Assembly (NCBI RefSeq): GCF_019802345.1
Contig: NZ_JAINDZ010000002.1
Span: 1 to 64,000 of the forward strand
Source of the DNA: Methylosinus sp. Sm6
GTDB taxonomy: Bacteria; Pseudomonadota; Alphaproteobacteria; Rhizobiales; Beijerinckiaceae
DNA: 64,000 nucleotides
Direction: 5' to 3'
Shown one piece after another: positions 15,512 to 23,531 of this stretch (the first letter of the stretch is position 1; every line of letters starts with the position of its first letter). Both the position numbers and the translations under genes were made by a program. Under the pieces are notes generated by a model. The model was not told where the DNA came from, did not search any database, and saw nothing but the letters and a program-made list of their open reading frames with translations.

Positions 15512-17557
15512 TCACGCGCGCGGCCCTTTCGAGCCGCCCAATCTCAACAAGCTGCGCATCGTCGCCAGCAGTCCGTCCGGCCGCCCCGCCGCCGGCGCGA
15601 CGCCGCGCGGCTCGGCGAGCTGAGCGGCGCGCGGCGCGACGCGCTCGGCCTGCGGGCGCCGCCAATAGGCGTTGGCCTCGTCCACCATCACGGCGAGACG
15701 CGCGGCCTCGTCGAAGCGCGTCCAGCGCCCCGCGCGACGGCGCTCGAGATAGTCCCGGAGCGCGCGCGCCTCGTCCTCCAATTGCAGATCGTCGCAATAG
15801 ATCGCCGCGCGCTCGACGATCGCCTCGTCGATGAGCAGCCGCGCCGTCGCCGCGAGCCGCGCCGGCTCCTTCGCGTCGGCGAGCTCTATCCGCGCGGCGA
15901 TGAGCGGCTGCGCGAGCGCGGCCTCTCCGAGCAGCGCCCAGAGGCGCAGCTCTCCGGCAAGATCGATGTCGGCGGCGGCGAGCCCCTGCGCATGGCAGAG
16001 CGCCAGGAAGCGCCGCAGCAGCGGGCGCGCCGGACCGCAATAATCGCGAAACCGCGCCTGCGTCGCTGCGCGCGTCAGCTCGGCGCGGCGCGCGCAGGCC
16101 TCCATCAGCGGGGAATCGGCGCGATAGGCGTCATAGCCGCCGAGCCGGGCGAGGGCCGCGCGCCCGTCCGGCCCCGCCTCCCCGGCGAGCGCGACGAATG
16201 CGGCCATCATCAGCGGGTCGAACATGTCCCAAAGACGCGCGGCGGCGAAGCGCCCGCCATAGCCGCAGAGGGCGAGCGCGGCGTTGAAGCTCGCGAGCAG
16301 CCGCTCGCGCCGCCCTTGCGCGCTCGCCGCGCGCTCGCGGTCGCGCCGGCCCGAGCCGCCCTCGGCCTCGCGCTCGACGTCGACGGCGCGGCGCAAAATC
16401 TCGTCGAGCAGCCGGTCGTCGTCGGCGACGCGGCGCGCCGTCGCCCCGTCGCTCTCGATCAGGAACAGGCGGGCATAGGGCGCGCCGCCCGGATCATCGG
16501 GAACGACGCCGAAATCGCCGGCGTCGGCGCAGGTGCAGACGAGGCCGACCTCATCGCCGAGCGCGGCGCCGAAAAAATGCAGATCGACGACGAGGCCGCT
16601 CTCCGCCCGTTCGGATATGCGCGTCGCCGACACGCCGTCGAAGACGGCGCCGTCAGCCGCGGCGAGCACGTCGGCGAGGCGATGGATGACGATGGCGTCG
16701 GACGAGTCCACCGCCTCCGGACGCTCGTTCGGCTCGCCGATGGCGCGGCGAATGTCGGCGACGCCGAGCAGATCGACGGTCGGCTCGCCGGCCGCGCGCT
16801 GCTCGCGCAGCCAATCGCGGAAGCGCCGCCGCTGATGCAGCACGAGCACGATGGCCGCGCGCGCGAACAAGAGATCGCCGCGCACCGCGTTGGGGATGCG
16901 AATGCGCAGCGTCGGACAGGGCGCGCCATTCTCGCGCAGCCAATTCTCCATGATGGCGAAGGGCGCCTTCAGCGCGGTCGGCCCGCGCGTCGGCGGCGCG
17001 TCGATCGCCTCGACGGCGATGCGGCTCTGCTGGGCGGGGAAGATGCGCTCGGCGGCGGCGAGGCGCATCAGCGCGGCGGCGCCGTCGCGGCGCTCGACGC
17101 GGCGGTTTTGACGCACGGCCCAGACCAGGCGGCCGCCGCTGCGGGCGATCTGGTCACGCGCCGCCCGTTCGGCGTCGCCGCGCGCGGCGAGCGAGACGGC
17201 GCGGAACGACGGGGCCTCCGCCTCGCTCTCCCCGGCCTCGACGAGCAGAAGGCGAGCCTCGCCGCCGGCGTCCTCCGCCTCGACGCCGCCGAGGACGAAA
17301 CGCAGCTCGCCGCCATCCGCGGCGCGCAGGCTCACATGGGAGTGCTCGGGCGGCAGCTCGACGACGCAGCAGCCGCAGCGCAGCCGCGGCGCGTCGAGAA
17401 CATCGACGAGGCTGGCGGCGGAAAATGCCGGGTCCCTCGCGCAAAACAGCGTGAGATCGGGGCGAAGGCTCGGCGCCTCGGCTCCGTCCTCCTCGAAAAA
17501 TGCAATGACGAAGACTCTGCGTCCGTCCCAAAAAGCGTCTAGCCGATCTCGCCACAT
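15512..17557 (-). CDS. Large orphan protein encoded with a GTPase and an ATPase
   Basis: I do not recognise this 681-residue protein. It is Ala/Arg/Glu rich, without signal peptide or membrane segment. The first 130 residues look like beta strands around WDGRRVFVIAFFEEDG and RCGCCVVELPPEHSHVSL. Residues 190-330 contain an alternating strand/helix stretch (RGDLLFARAAIVLVLHQRRR, DAIVIHRLADVLAAADG). The last 250 residues are helical, as in a repeat scaffold. The layout, a variable large protein followed by a GTPase-like protein, recalls predicted GTPase-associated proteins of bacterial NTP-dependent conflict systems. The ATG at 17557 gives a sensible N-terminus; the frame is open to 18061, but that extension includes REP-like DNA. 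It is the first gene of the probable four-gene operon. Confidence 0.6.
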   Translation of the reverse strand: MWRDRLDAFWDGRRVFVIAFFEEDGAEAPSLRPDLTLFCARDPAFSAASLVDVLDAPRLRCGCCVVELPPEHSHVSLRAADGGELRFVLGGVEAEDAGGEARLLLVEAGESEAEAPSFRAVSLAARGDAERAARDQIARSGGRLVWAVRQNRRVERRDGAAALMRLAAAERIFPAQQSRIAVEAIDAPPTRGPTALKAPFAIMENWLRENGAPCPTLRIRIPNAVRGDLLFARAAIVLVLHQRRRFRDWLREQRAAGEPTVDLLGVADIRRAIGEPNERPEAVDSSDAIVIHRLADVLAAADGAVFDGVSATRISERAESGLVVDLHFFGAALGDEVGLVCTCADAGDFGVVPDDPGGAPYARLFLIESDGATARRVADDDRLLDEILRRAVDVEREAEGGSGRRDRERAASAQGRRERLLASFNAALALCGYGGRFAAARLWDMFDPLMMAAFVALAGEAGPDGRAALARLGGYDAYRADSPLMEACARRAELTRAATQARFRDYCGPARPLLRRFLALCHAQGLAAADIDLAGELRLWALLGEAALAQPLIAARIELADAKEPARLAATARLLIDEAIVERAAIYCDDLQLEDEARALRDYLERRRAGRWTRFDEAARLAVMVDEANAYWRRPQAERVAPRAAQLAEPRGVAPAAGRPDGLLATMRSLLRLGGSKGPRA

Positions 17558-18051
17558 GCGACAGCATTCACCACTCGAGAGACGACAGGCGGCGGCAAGA
17601 TAGCCGCTAATGCGCCCCGCGCAAGCCGCATCGGGCGCGCCCCGGCGCCCCGCCGCCGTTCCCGGCGCGGGAGATGGGAGGTCCGAAACGCCGCGGCGCC
17701 GTTTCGGCCGCGGAAAGAGGAAGGTTGGTCGGAGCCGGAACGTTCCGGACCACGGCCGCCTTTTCTGTTCGCCGCCTGCGGGCTCAGGGTCCTTGCTCCC
17801 TTTCGGGTAATCGGTCCCCGTGCGAGCCTCGCATATTCGGCCCGGCTCTCGCCTCGCTGTCGCGAGGCCCTCCGCACGAAGGAGGAGCCGGAACCGGCGG
17901 CGTGGCGTCGCGAGGTTTCGAGAGAGGGTCGCCTCCCGTCCCCGCGAACCGCGCCCCGCCGACGCCGCCCGACCCTTCGGGCGGCGTCCGATGCGGCGGA
18001 AGCAGGGGAGAGAACAGGAATAAAATCCGATACTGTCAAGTAGCGCGCGCC

Positions 18052-18073
18052 CTTCTCCCACTTGTGGGAGAAG
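18052..18073. repeat. Short hairpin of the cttctccca family
   Basis: Left arm cttctccca, loop of four and exact reverse complement. A close relative with arms cttctcccgc occurs at 24789-24810, so this is a small dispersed palindrome. Confidence 0.6.
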
Positions 18074-18149
18074 CGACTGTCTTGGGGGTCAAGCGGTTTT
18101 TGATCGCCATGGCTGCGAGTCCCGGATGATGGCGTTGAGGAGGACGGCC

Positions 18150-18252
18150 GCGGGCGCAATCAAAGGTTTCTCCCGTTGCCGTCCTTCGAGACGCCCGCTG
18201 CGCGGGCTCCTCAGGATGAGGGCGATGGGGATGCAATCCTTCACCCGATTCC
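18150..18252. repeat. Composite palindromic repeat, copy B
   Basis: It starts at a caatcaaaggtttc segment shared with copy A, then has the core ccgtccttcgagacgccc, a hairpin tip, ctcaggatgagggcgatg and a tail catccttcacccgattcc-like end. Its right half is nearly repeated at 19374-19452 in the same orientation. Confidence 0.8.
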
Positions 18253-18375
18253 CTGAACCGCGACCCCGACATCTGGTTTCGCACCAGCATATCGATTAAC
18301 ATACAAAAGTAGCGACTCCGTGCCGGTCGCTGATTGATTTGCATGATCTGTAGCGACGCCCGGGAGATGAAAACA

Positions 18376-19365
18376 ATGAAATTTCAGAATTTCCTCTTGC
18401 TCGCCTGTGCGGCCGCGACGCAGGTCGCTCCAGCTTTCGCGGCGCATCCCATTTGCGGCAACGTCCCGGAATTCACAAACAAATCAGAAGAGTCGAACAT
18501 CGACAAAGGAGATCTGAAAGCGGCGGCGGAAGCCCTGTCGAAGAAAGCTCTGAACATAGACATATCCGGAAATATAGACGCCGAACGAAAGACAATATAT
18601 AACACGTCAGATAAAAATATAGCCGCACAAAAGGACGCCTACTTTCAATATATGATGTGCGTCCTCGTGATGGACGACAAGCAGATGGCGACGGAACAAA
18701 AATTGAAGCTCATAACCGATATGAGCAACGCAAATGTCGTAAAAGAAAACAGTGATAGAAATATAAGGCAACCAGAGGCCGCGACCTCAGAAAAGACCAG
18801 AGAAGATCCCGACCCGCCGAACGCCAACGCCCCGCGAGTCGCGAGCTCTAATTCCGGCGCCGCGCTGCTATCGAATACGAACGTCGCGCTCATCAGGTCT
18901 CCTGCAAAACCACTCGAAACCTCGACTAAAAAGGACGTCGAACTCCACGACAGATTTGTCACGCAATCATGTGGATACATATCGGATATGGAAACAGATC
19001 TGGACTGGATCATCGGTCCGAACGTCAATATGGCCTGGAACGAGGCGCGTGATTGGGTCGGCGCCCAAGCCAAGTCCAAGTGCGGAGGGAACTGGCGCCT
19101 GCCGACGGTCGATCAGCTGGAGTCTCTTTACGATCAACGCCAGACGGCGGGGCAAGGCTATCAGTTGAACGGGAAGAGCTTTCCAGCTCACATCGACCCG
19201 GCGTTCAGCGCGATCGGCGGCGGCTCGTGGGTCTGGACGAAAGAGGAAAAAGACGACAACTTAGCGGTTTCGTTCAACTTCAATCGAGGAATTCCAGTTT
19301 CCTACAGCAAGCTCAATACTGAATATTCGACGAGAGCCTTCGGCGTGCGCCGAGCAACGAGGTGA
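18376..19365 (+). CDS. Secreted DUF1566 domain protein
   Basis: The 329-residue product begins with a signal peptide, MKFQNFLLLACAAATQVAPA, with cleavage expected after FA at residue 22. Residues 25-200 are a lysine-rich region with no family match. The C-terminal 125 residues match DUF1566 (Lcl-like): MAWNEARDW, NWRLPTVDQLESLYD, WVWTKEE, FNFNRG and a final RAFGVRRA, a fold often found in surface or extracellular proteins. The ATG at 18376 is preceded by gggag at a proper distance; two ATGs upstream (18334, 18367) are possible. The A+T content is higher than in neighbours and a repeat copy lies on each side, hinting at acquisition. Confidence 0.75.
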   Translation: MKFQNFLLLACAAATQVAPAFAAHPICGNVPEFTNKSEESNIDKGDLKAAAEALSKKALNIDISGNIDAERKTIYNTSDKNIAAQKDAYFQYMMCVLVMDDKQMATEQKLKLITDMSNANVVKENSDRNIRQPEAATSEKTREDPDPPNANAPRVASSNSGAALLSNTNVALIRSPAKPLETSTKKDVELHDRFVTQSCGYISDMETDLDWIIGPNVNMAWNEARDWVGAQAKSKCGGNWRLPTVDQLESLYDQRQTAGQGYQLNGKSFPAHIDPAFSAIGGGSWVWTKEEKDDNLAVSFNFNRGIPVSYSKLNTEYSTRAFGVRRATR

Positions 19366-19373
19366 GAGCTTCT

Positions 19374-19452
19374 CGCCGCGGCCGTCCTTCGAGACGCCCG
19401 CTTCGCGGGCGCCTCATGACGAGGCGATAGGGATGCAATCCTTCGCCCGATC
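19374..19452. repeat. Composite palindromic repeat, copy C (half unit)
   Basis: The core ccgtccttcgagacgccc, tip, cctcatgacgaggcgatag and tail gcaatccttcgcccgatc match the right half of copy B. The two half units bracket the DUF1566 gene as direct repeats. Confidence 0.8.
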
Positions 19453-19499
19453 ACAATCGATCTCGTGAAGCGCTTCGTCGAAATTGATGGGCCTCGAGA

Positions 19500-19559
19500 G
19501 CGAGCCTCTAAGGCTCTCGGTCCGAGCACGCCCCTGGACCGCGAGCCTTAGAGGCTCGC
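19500..19559. repeat. Large hairpin with 17 bp arms
   Basis: The arms gcgagcctctaaggctc and its exact complement (19500-19516 and 19543-19559) enclose a further inverted segment, ggtcc/ggacc. The region 19366-19679 otherwise holds only this element and repeat copy C. A relative with arms like gcgagtctgaaggct lies at 20159-20213. Confidence 0.8.
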
Positions 19560-19679
19560 CCTTTCAACCCATCGAATTAGCTGGATCGCCACGCTCCCTC
19601 CCGCCGCCAGATCGCGTCTTATTTTCTGCGCACTGTCCCGCTAACGCTCCCCTCGTTTTCTCGGCGCGCGGAGGAGCAA

Positions 19680-20120
19680 ATGAGTCGTCGCCAGATCGAA
19701 ACGAAGATCGAGATCGATGCGCCGGCCTCGCGCGTATGGGCGCTGCTGACCGATTTCGAGCGCATGCCGTCGTGGAATCCGTTCATCATCGCCATTTCCG
19801 GCGAGCTGCGGGAGGGCGGACGTCTCGCGGTGCGCATCGCTCCGCCCGGCAAGGCGGCGATGCGGTTCACGCCGGCGATCCTGGCGGCGCGTCCGAACGA
19901 AGAATTGCGCTGGCGCGGCGGCGTGCTGTTGCGCGGCGTGCTCGACGGCGAGCATTATTTCCGGCTCGAGCCGCTCGACGAGCGCCGAACGCGGCTGACG
20001 CAGGGCGAGATATTCTCCGGCCTTCTCGCCGGCCTGATCGGCGGCATGCTGCCGGCGACCGCGCAAGGGTTCGAGGCGATGAACGCCGCCTTGAAGGCGC
20101 GGGCGGAGGCGGCGGAATAA
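19680..20120 (+). CDS. SRPBCC (START/Bet v1-like) family protein
   Basis: The 146-residue protein has the helix-grip pattern of the SRPBCC superfamily. IEIDAPASRVWALLTDFERMPSWNPFI is the characteristic opening (first strand, VW..L.D....W.P). Ordered strands follow, and a C-terminal helix, AQGFEAMNAALKARAE, closes the ligand pocket. Such proteins bind or process small hydrophobic molecules; the ligand is unknown. A ggaggag ribosome site sits just upstream of the ATG. It stands alone between two palindromic repeats and converges on the 2-oxoadipate dioxygenase gene. Confidence 0.85.
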   Translation: MSRRQIETKIEIDAPASRVWALLTDFERMPSWNPFIIAISGELREGGRLAVRIAPPGKAAMRFTPAILAARPNEELRWRGGVLLRGVLDGEHYFRLEPLDERRTRLTQGEIFSGLLAGLIGGMLPATAQGFEAMNAALKARAEAAE

Positions 20121-20158
20121 GCGGCGGCGCTCACGCCGTCGGAACGGGTTTCAAATAG

Positions 20159-20213
20159 CGAGTCTGAAGGCTCGCGGTCCAGATGCGCCGTCGACAGAAG
20201 CCTTCAGGCTCGC
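20159..20213. repeat. Hairpin related to the 19500 element
   Basis: The arms gcgagtctgaaggct and agccttcaggctcgc (one mismatch) lie between the convergent SRPBCC and dioxygenase genes, with ggtcc following the left arm as in the 19500 copy. It may serve as a terminator for both genes. Confidence 0.65.
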
Positions 20214-20236
20214 GGTGATCGAGGCGTAGCGCCGGC

Positions 20237-21604
20237 TCACACTGCCGTCGCCGAGGCTCCCAGCGCCTCCAGCGTCGCCCGGATCGACGCTTCCTCCGAT
20301 TGCGCATAGAGCGCCAGCTCGTCGGCGGGCGTGGCGCCGAGCGCCTCCTCGAAAGCCCCGCGGGCGGCGCCGGCGGCAAGCTCGCGGCGACCGCCCTCGC
20401 CGAGATTGGACTGGAAGATGCCGGCCGCGCTGACCGGAAGGAAATCCTCATAGAAGATCGGCTCGGCCTGCGCGAGGCCGGCCTGGATTAGCTCGTCGAT
20501 CCCGCCGCGTCCCGCGCCCATGCGGGCGCCCGCCGCCGGAGCGTAGCGGAAGAAGGCGAGGCGGCGCGCGCGCAGCGTCGCGGCGTCGTCCGGGAAATCG
20601 GCGAAGCGCCGGGCGAGCTCGGCGCCGTAATCGGCCGGGCTGGCCTTGTCGGGCGGGGCGGCGGCGAGCGTCTGCGCCAGCAGCTCGTCATAGAGCGCGC
20701 GGCCCGCGGCGGTCAGCGCGGCGCCGCGCTGCTCGATCTCGCCGAAGCGCGCCTTGTGCGCGCCCTCCTCTCCGTCGAAGCGCGCCTTCTCCTCGATCGC
20801 CTTGAAGCTCGTCTGGCGCAGGAGGATCGGCGCGCGCCGGCGCGGCGGGCCTTCGACGATCGCTTTCGGATCGAGCCCATGCTCGACCATGGACTGCTGC
20901 ACGGCGTCGATGTCGAGCGAGGGCAGAGTGAGGTGATTGATGTGCGGCCCCTGGAAGCACACGACATCGGCGACGAGCGGATGCGCGGCGAGGAATTTGC
21001 GATAGACGTCGGCCGAAACCTTCGCCTGTCCATGCCAGCGGAAGGTCTCCGCCGCCTCATGCACGAATTCCATCGCCTGCGCTTCGCTAAGGCCGCCATG
21101 AGCCTCGTGGAGCTCGATCAGATGCTCGCAGCGCGGCGTGAAGATGCGGCGGCGCTCGAGGATCGCGAGCGCCTCGCGGCGCAGCGCTTCGTCCTCGATC
21201 AGCTCGGGACGCAGCAGCGAGGTGAAGATGCGGAACGGACAGATGCGCGTCGCCTGCTCCGTCACCGGGCGGAAGCAGGTGGAATGCACCGGCACGCCGG
21301 CCGGCGAGAGATCGTAATAGCCGACCGGCGTCATGCCCATCACGGCGAAGAGGCGCCGCAAGCCCGACAGCTCCTCCGGCCGGCCGACGCGGATGGCGCC
21401 GTGACGCTCGACGCCGATGAGATCATAGCGGCCGGCGCGCCGCAGCCGTTCCGCCAGCGTCTCGTCGGCGGCGAGCGTGCGTCCGTCGACCTCGGCGACG
21501 ATATGGGCGAGCTTTTGATATTGCGGAACCTCGGCGCGATACATTTGCGTCATTTCCGCGGAGAACATCGCGCGGATCGTATCGGCGGACACCAATTGCG
21601 TCAT
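20237..21604 (-). CDS. hglS: 2-oxoadipate dioxygenase/decarboxylase (DUF1338 family)
   Basis: The 455-residue protein matches the former DUF1338/YdcJ family, now known as the iron-dependent enzyme that converts 2-oxoadipate to D-2-hydroxyglutarate in bacterial lysine breakdown. The family segments MFSAEMTQMYRAEVPQY, VPVHSTCFRP and INHLTLPSLD carry the likely metal-binding His and substrate Arg residues, and RRRAPILLRQTSFKA follows. The start is set by ggaggg just upstream. The aldehyde dehydrogenase gene lies 173 bp upstream on the same strand and would make 2-aminoadipate, so the pair fits one pathway; the transaminase between them would have to be elsewhere or be the neighbouring ornithine aminotransferase homologue. 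Confidence 0.85.
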   Translation of the reverse strand: MTQLVSADTIRAMFSAEMTQMYRAEVPQYQKLAHIVAEVDGRTLAADETLAERLRRAGRYDLIGVERHGAIRVGRPEELSGLRRLFAVMGMTPVGYYDLSPAGVPVHSTCFRPVTEQATRICPFRIFTSLLRPELIEDEALRREALAILERRRIFTPRCEHLIELHEAHGGLSEAQAMEFVHEAAETFRWHGQAKVSADVYRKFLAAHPLVADVVCFQGPHINHLTLPSLDIDAVQQSMVEHGLDPKAIVEGPPRRRAPILLRQTSFKAIEEKARFDGEEGAHKARFGEIEQRGAALTAAGRALYDELLAQTLAAAPPDKASPADYGAELARRFADFPDDAATLRARRLAFFRYAPAAGARMGAGRGGIDELIQAGLAQAEPIFYEDFLPVSAAGIFQSNLGEGGRRELAAGAARGAFEEALGATPADELALYAQSEEASIRATLEALGASATAV

Positions 21605-21635
21605 GACCGGCCCTCCGGAGCTTGCAGCACAATTT

Positions 21636-21766
21636 CGGCGCCCTCACCCTGAGGAGCCCGCGCAGCGGGCGTCTCGAAGGCTGGACGCAGCGCCGCCTTC
21701 TGGAGCATCCTTCGAGGCTTCTCGCGTTCCGCGAGAGGCGCCTCGGGATGAGGGCGCGGGCGCGGG
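21636..21766. repeat. Composite palindromic repeat, copy D (diverged)
   Basis: Two inverted palindromes (ccctgaggagcccgcg... and ...catccttcgaggcttctc) lie between the stop of the aldehyde dehydrogenase gene and the start of hglS. It is less conserved than copies A, E and F. Confidence 0.65.
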
Positions 21767-21777
21767 CGCCCTCCACA

Positions 21778-23313
21778 TCACAAGTCGAACTGCACCCCCT
21801 GCGCGAGCGGCAGCGCGCTCGAATAATTGATCGTGTTGGTCGCGCGTCTCATATAGGCCTTCCAAGCGTCGGAGCCCGCCTCGCGGCCGCCGCCTGTCTC
21901 CTTTTCGCCGCCGAAAGCGCCGCCGATCTCGGCACCCGAGGGGCCGATGTTCACATTGGCGATGCCGCAGTCCGAGCCTTCGGCGCAGAGGAAGCGCTCC
22001 GCCTCGCGCAGATCATTGGTGAAGATCGACGAGGCGAGGCCGTGCGAAACGTCGTTCTGCATCGCCAGGGCTTCGTCGAGATCGCGGTAGCGCATCGCAT
22101 AGAGGATCGGCGCGAAGGTCTCGCGCTTGGCCACGGCCGCCTGCTCGCGCAGCTCCACCAGCGCCGGGCGTGCGTAAAATGCGTTCGGCCAGCGGTCGGA
22201 GAGAATGCGCTCGCCGCCGGTGACGCGGGCGCCGAGATCGCGCGCCTCGGCGAGCGCGTCGCGCATGCGGCGATAGGAGCCTTCGTCGATCAGCGGGCCG
22301 ACGAGATGTTTTCCTTCGCGCGGATCGCCGACCGCGACGGTGCGATAGGCGGCGTGCAGGCGCGGCAGCAATTGGTCGTAGACGCTGTCATGCGCGATCA
22401 GCCGCCGCAGGCTGGTGCAGCGCTGGCCGGCCGTGCCCATGGCGGAAAAGGCGATGGCGCGCACGGCGAGGTCGAGCGAGGCCGACGGACAGACGATCGC
22501 GGCGTTGTTGCCGCCGAGCTCCAGAATGGCGCGTGCGAAGCGCTGCGCGAGACGCGGGCCCACGGCGCGGCCCATGGCGGTGGAGCCGGTCGCCGAGACC
22601 AGCGGAACGCGCCTGTCGTCGACGAGCGCCTCGCCGAGCTCGCGTCCGCCGATGGCGAGTCCCGAGAGCCCCTTCGGCGCCTCGTCGCCGAAGCGCTTCG
22701 CGGCGCGCTCGAACAGCGCCTGCGTCGCCAGCGCGGTGAGCGGCGTCTTCTCCGAGGGCTTCCATACGAGCGCGTCGCCGCAGACGAGCGCGATGGCCGC
22801 GTTCCACGCCCACACCGCCACGGGAAAGTTGAAGCTGGTGACGATTCCGACGACGCCGAGCGGATGCCAGCTCTCCATCATGCGATGGCCGGGCCGCTCG
22901 GTGGCGATGGTGAGGCCGTAGAGCTGGCGCGACAGGCCGACGGCATAGTCGCAGATGTCGATCATCTCCTGCACTTCGCCCTGCGCCTCGGAGGCGATCT
23001 TGCCGGCTTCGATGGTGACGAGCTGCGCCAGCTCGTTCTTCGCCGCGCGCAGCTCCTCGCCGAGCAGACGCACCAGCTCGCCGCGGCGCGGCGGCGGAAC
23101 CATGCGCCAGCGGCGGAAGGCGGCGTCGGCGGCGCCGATCGTTTGTTCCAAAGCACAGTTATCGCTTGTCTTCACATTAGCGATGACTTCGCCGGTAACT
23201 GGCGAGCATGACCGTAGAGTTCCGCGCTCGAACAGCTCAGTCTCGACGGTAAGCTTGGCAAGAATGCCTGCAGCATTCGCCGCGATTTGGCGCGGATTCG
23301 TTTGCACATCCAT
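21778..23313 (-). CDS. amaB: Aminoadipate semialdehyde dehydrogenase (ALDH7-like)
   Basis: The 511-residue protein is an NAD-dependent aldehyde dehydrogenase. ILELGGNNA carries the general base Glu and GQRCTSLRR the catalytic Cys (residue 299). SFNFPVAVWAWN, the family form of the Asn motif, and KPSEKTPLTALA point to the ALDH7/antiquitin branch, which oxidises 2-aminoadipate 6-semialdehyde. The start at 23313 follows gaaggaag. It is divergent from the ornithine aminotransferase gene across 218 bp and upstream of hglS on the same strand, so a role in lysine degradation is likely. Other semialdehydes remain possible. Confidence 0.85.
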   Translation of the reverse strand: MDVQTNPRQIAANAAGILAKLTVETELFERGTLRSCSPVTGEVIANVKTSDNCALEQTIGAADAAFRRWRMVPPPRRGELVRLLGEELRAAKNELAQLVTIEAGKIASEAQGEVQEMIDICDYAVGLSRQLYGLTIATERPGHRMMESWHPLGVVGIVTSFNFPVAVWAWNAAIALVCGDALVWKPSEKTPLTALATQALFERAAKRFGDEAPKGLSGLAIGGRELGEALVDDRRVPLVSATGSTAMGRAVGPRLAQRFARAILELGGNNAAIVCPSASLDLAVRAIAFSAMGTAGQRCTSLRRLIAHDSVYDQLLPRLHAAYRTVAVGDPREGKHLVGPLIDEGSYRRMRDALAEARDLGARVTGGERILSDRWPNAFYARPALVELREQAAVAKRETFAPILYAMRYRDLDEALAMQNDVSHGLASSIFTNDLREAERFLCAEGSDCGIANVNIGPSGAEIGGAFGGEKETGGGREAGSDAWKAYMRRATNTINYSSALPLAQGVQFDL

Positions 23314-23531
23314 CACTGTTCTTCCTTCGATCTCGGCGAGCGGATTATTTGTCTCGCAAATAGCTCGCGTTCGATGTATTTGCAATCCATCCGGAGCGTC
23401 CGATCGACGCGCTCCGTCCTGTGCAAATCGCTCCCGCGCGCCCGGCGCGGCGGGAGCCGCCGCCGATCGCCCGCGCAAGCACGCTTTTGAGGCGAGGCCG
23501 CGAACAGCCCGAGAAGCGAGGTCGCTCGTTC

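Larger units (their letters stand above)
17558..18375. other. 818 bp intergenic region with repeats
   Basis: This region separates the GTPase/ATPase operon from the DUF1566 gene. It should hold the promoter for the minus-strand operon. It contains a small hairpin at 18052-18073 and a copy of the composite palindromic repeat at 18150-18252. Long open frames cover it on both strands but show no protein-like segments, being biased by GC content. Confidence 0.6.

Noticed and set aside
15782-17542. 586-residue open frame antisense to the orphan 681-residue protein
   Set aside because: Both strands are open, but the minus frame ends five bases before the next P-loop gene and has mixed hydrophobic strands and helices; the plus frame is Arg/Gly/Ala-rich without structure.
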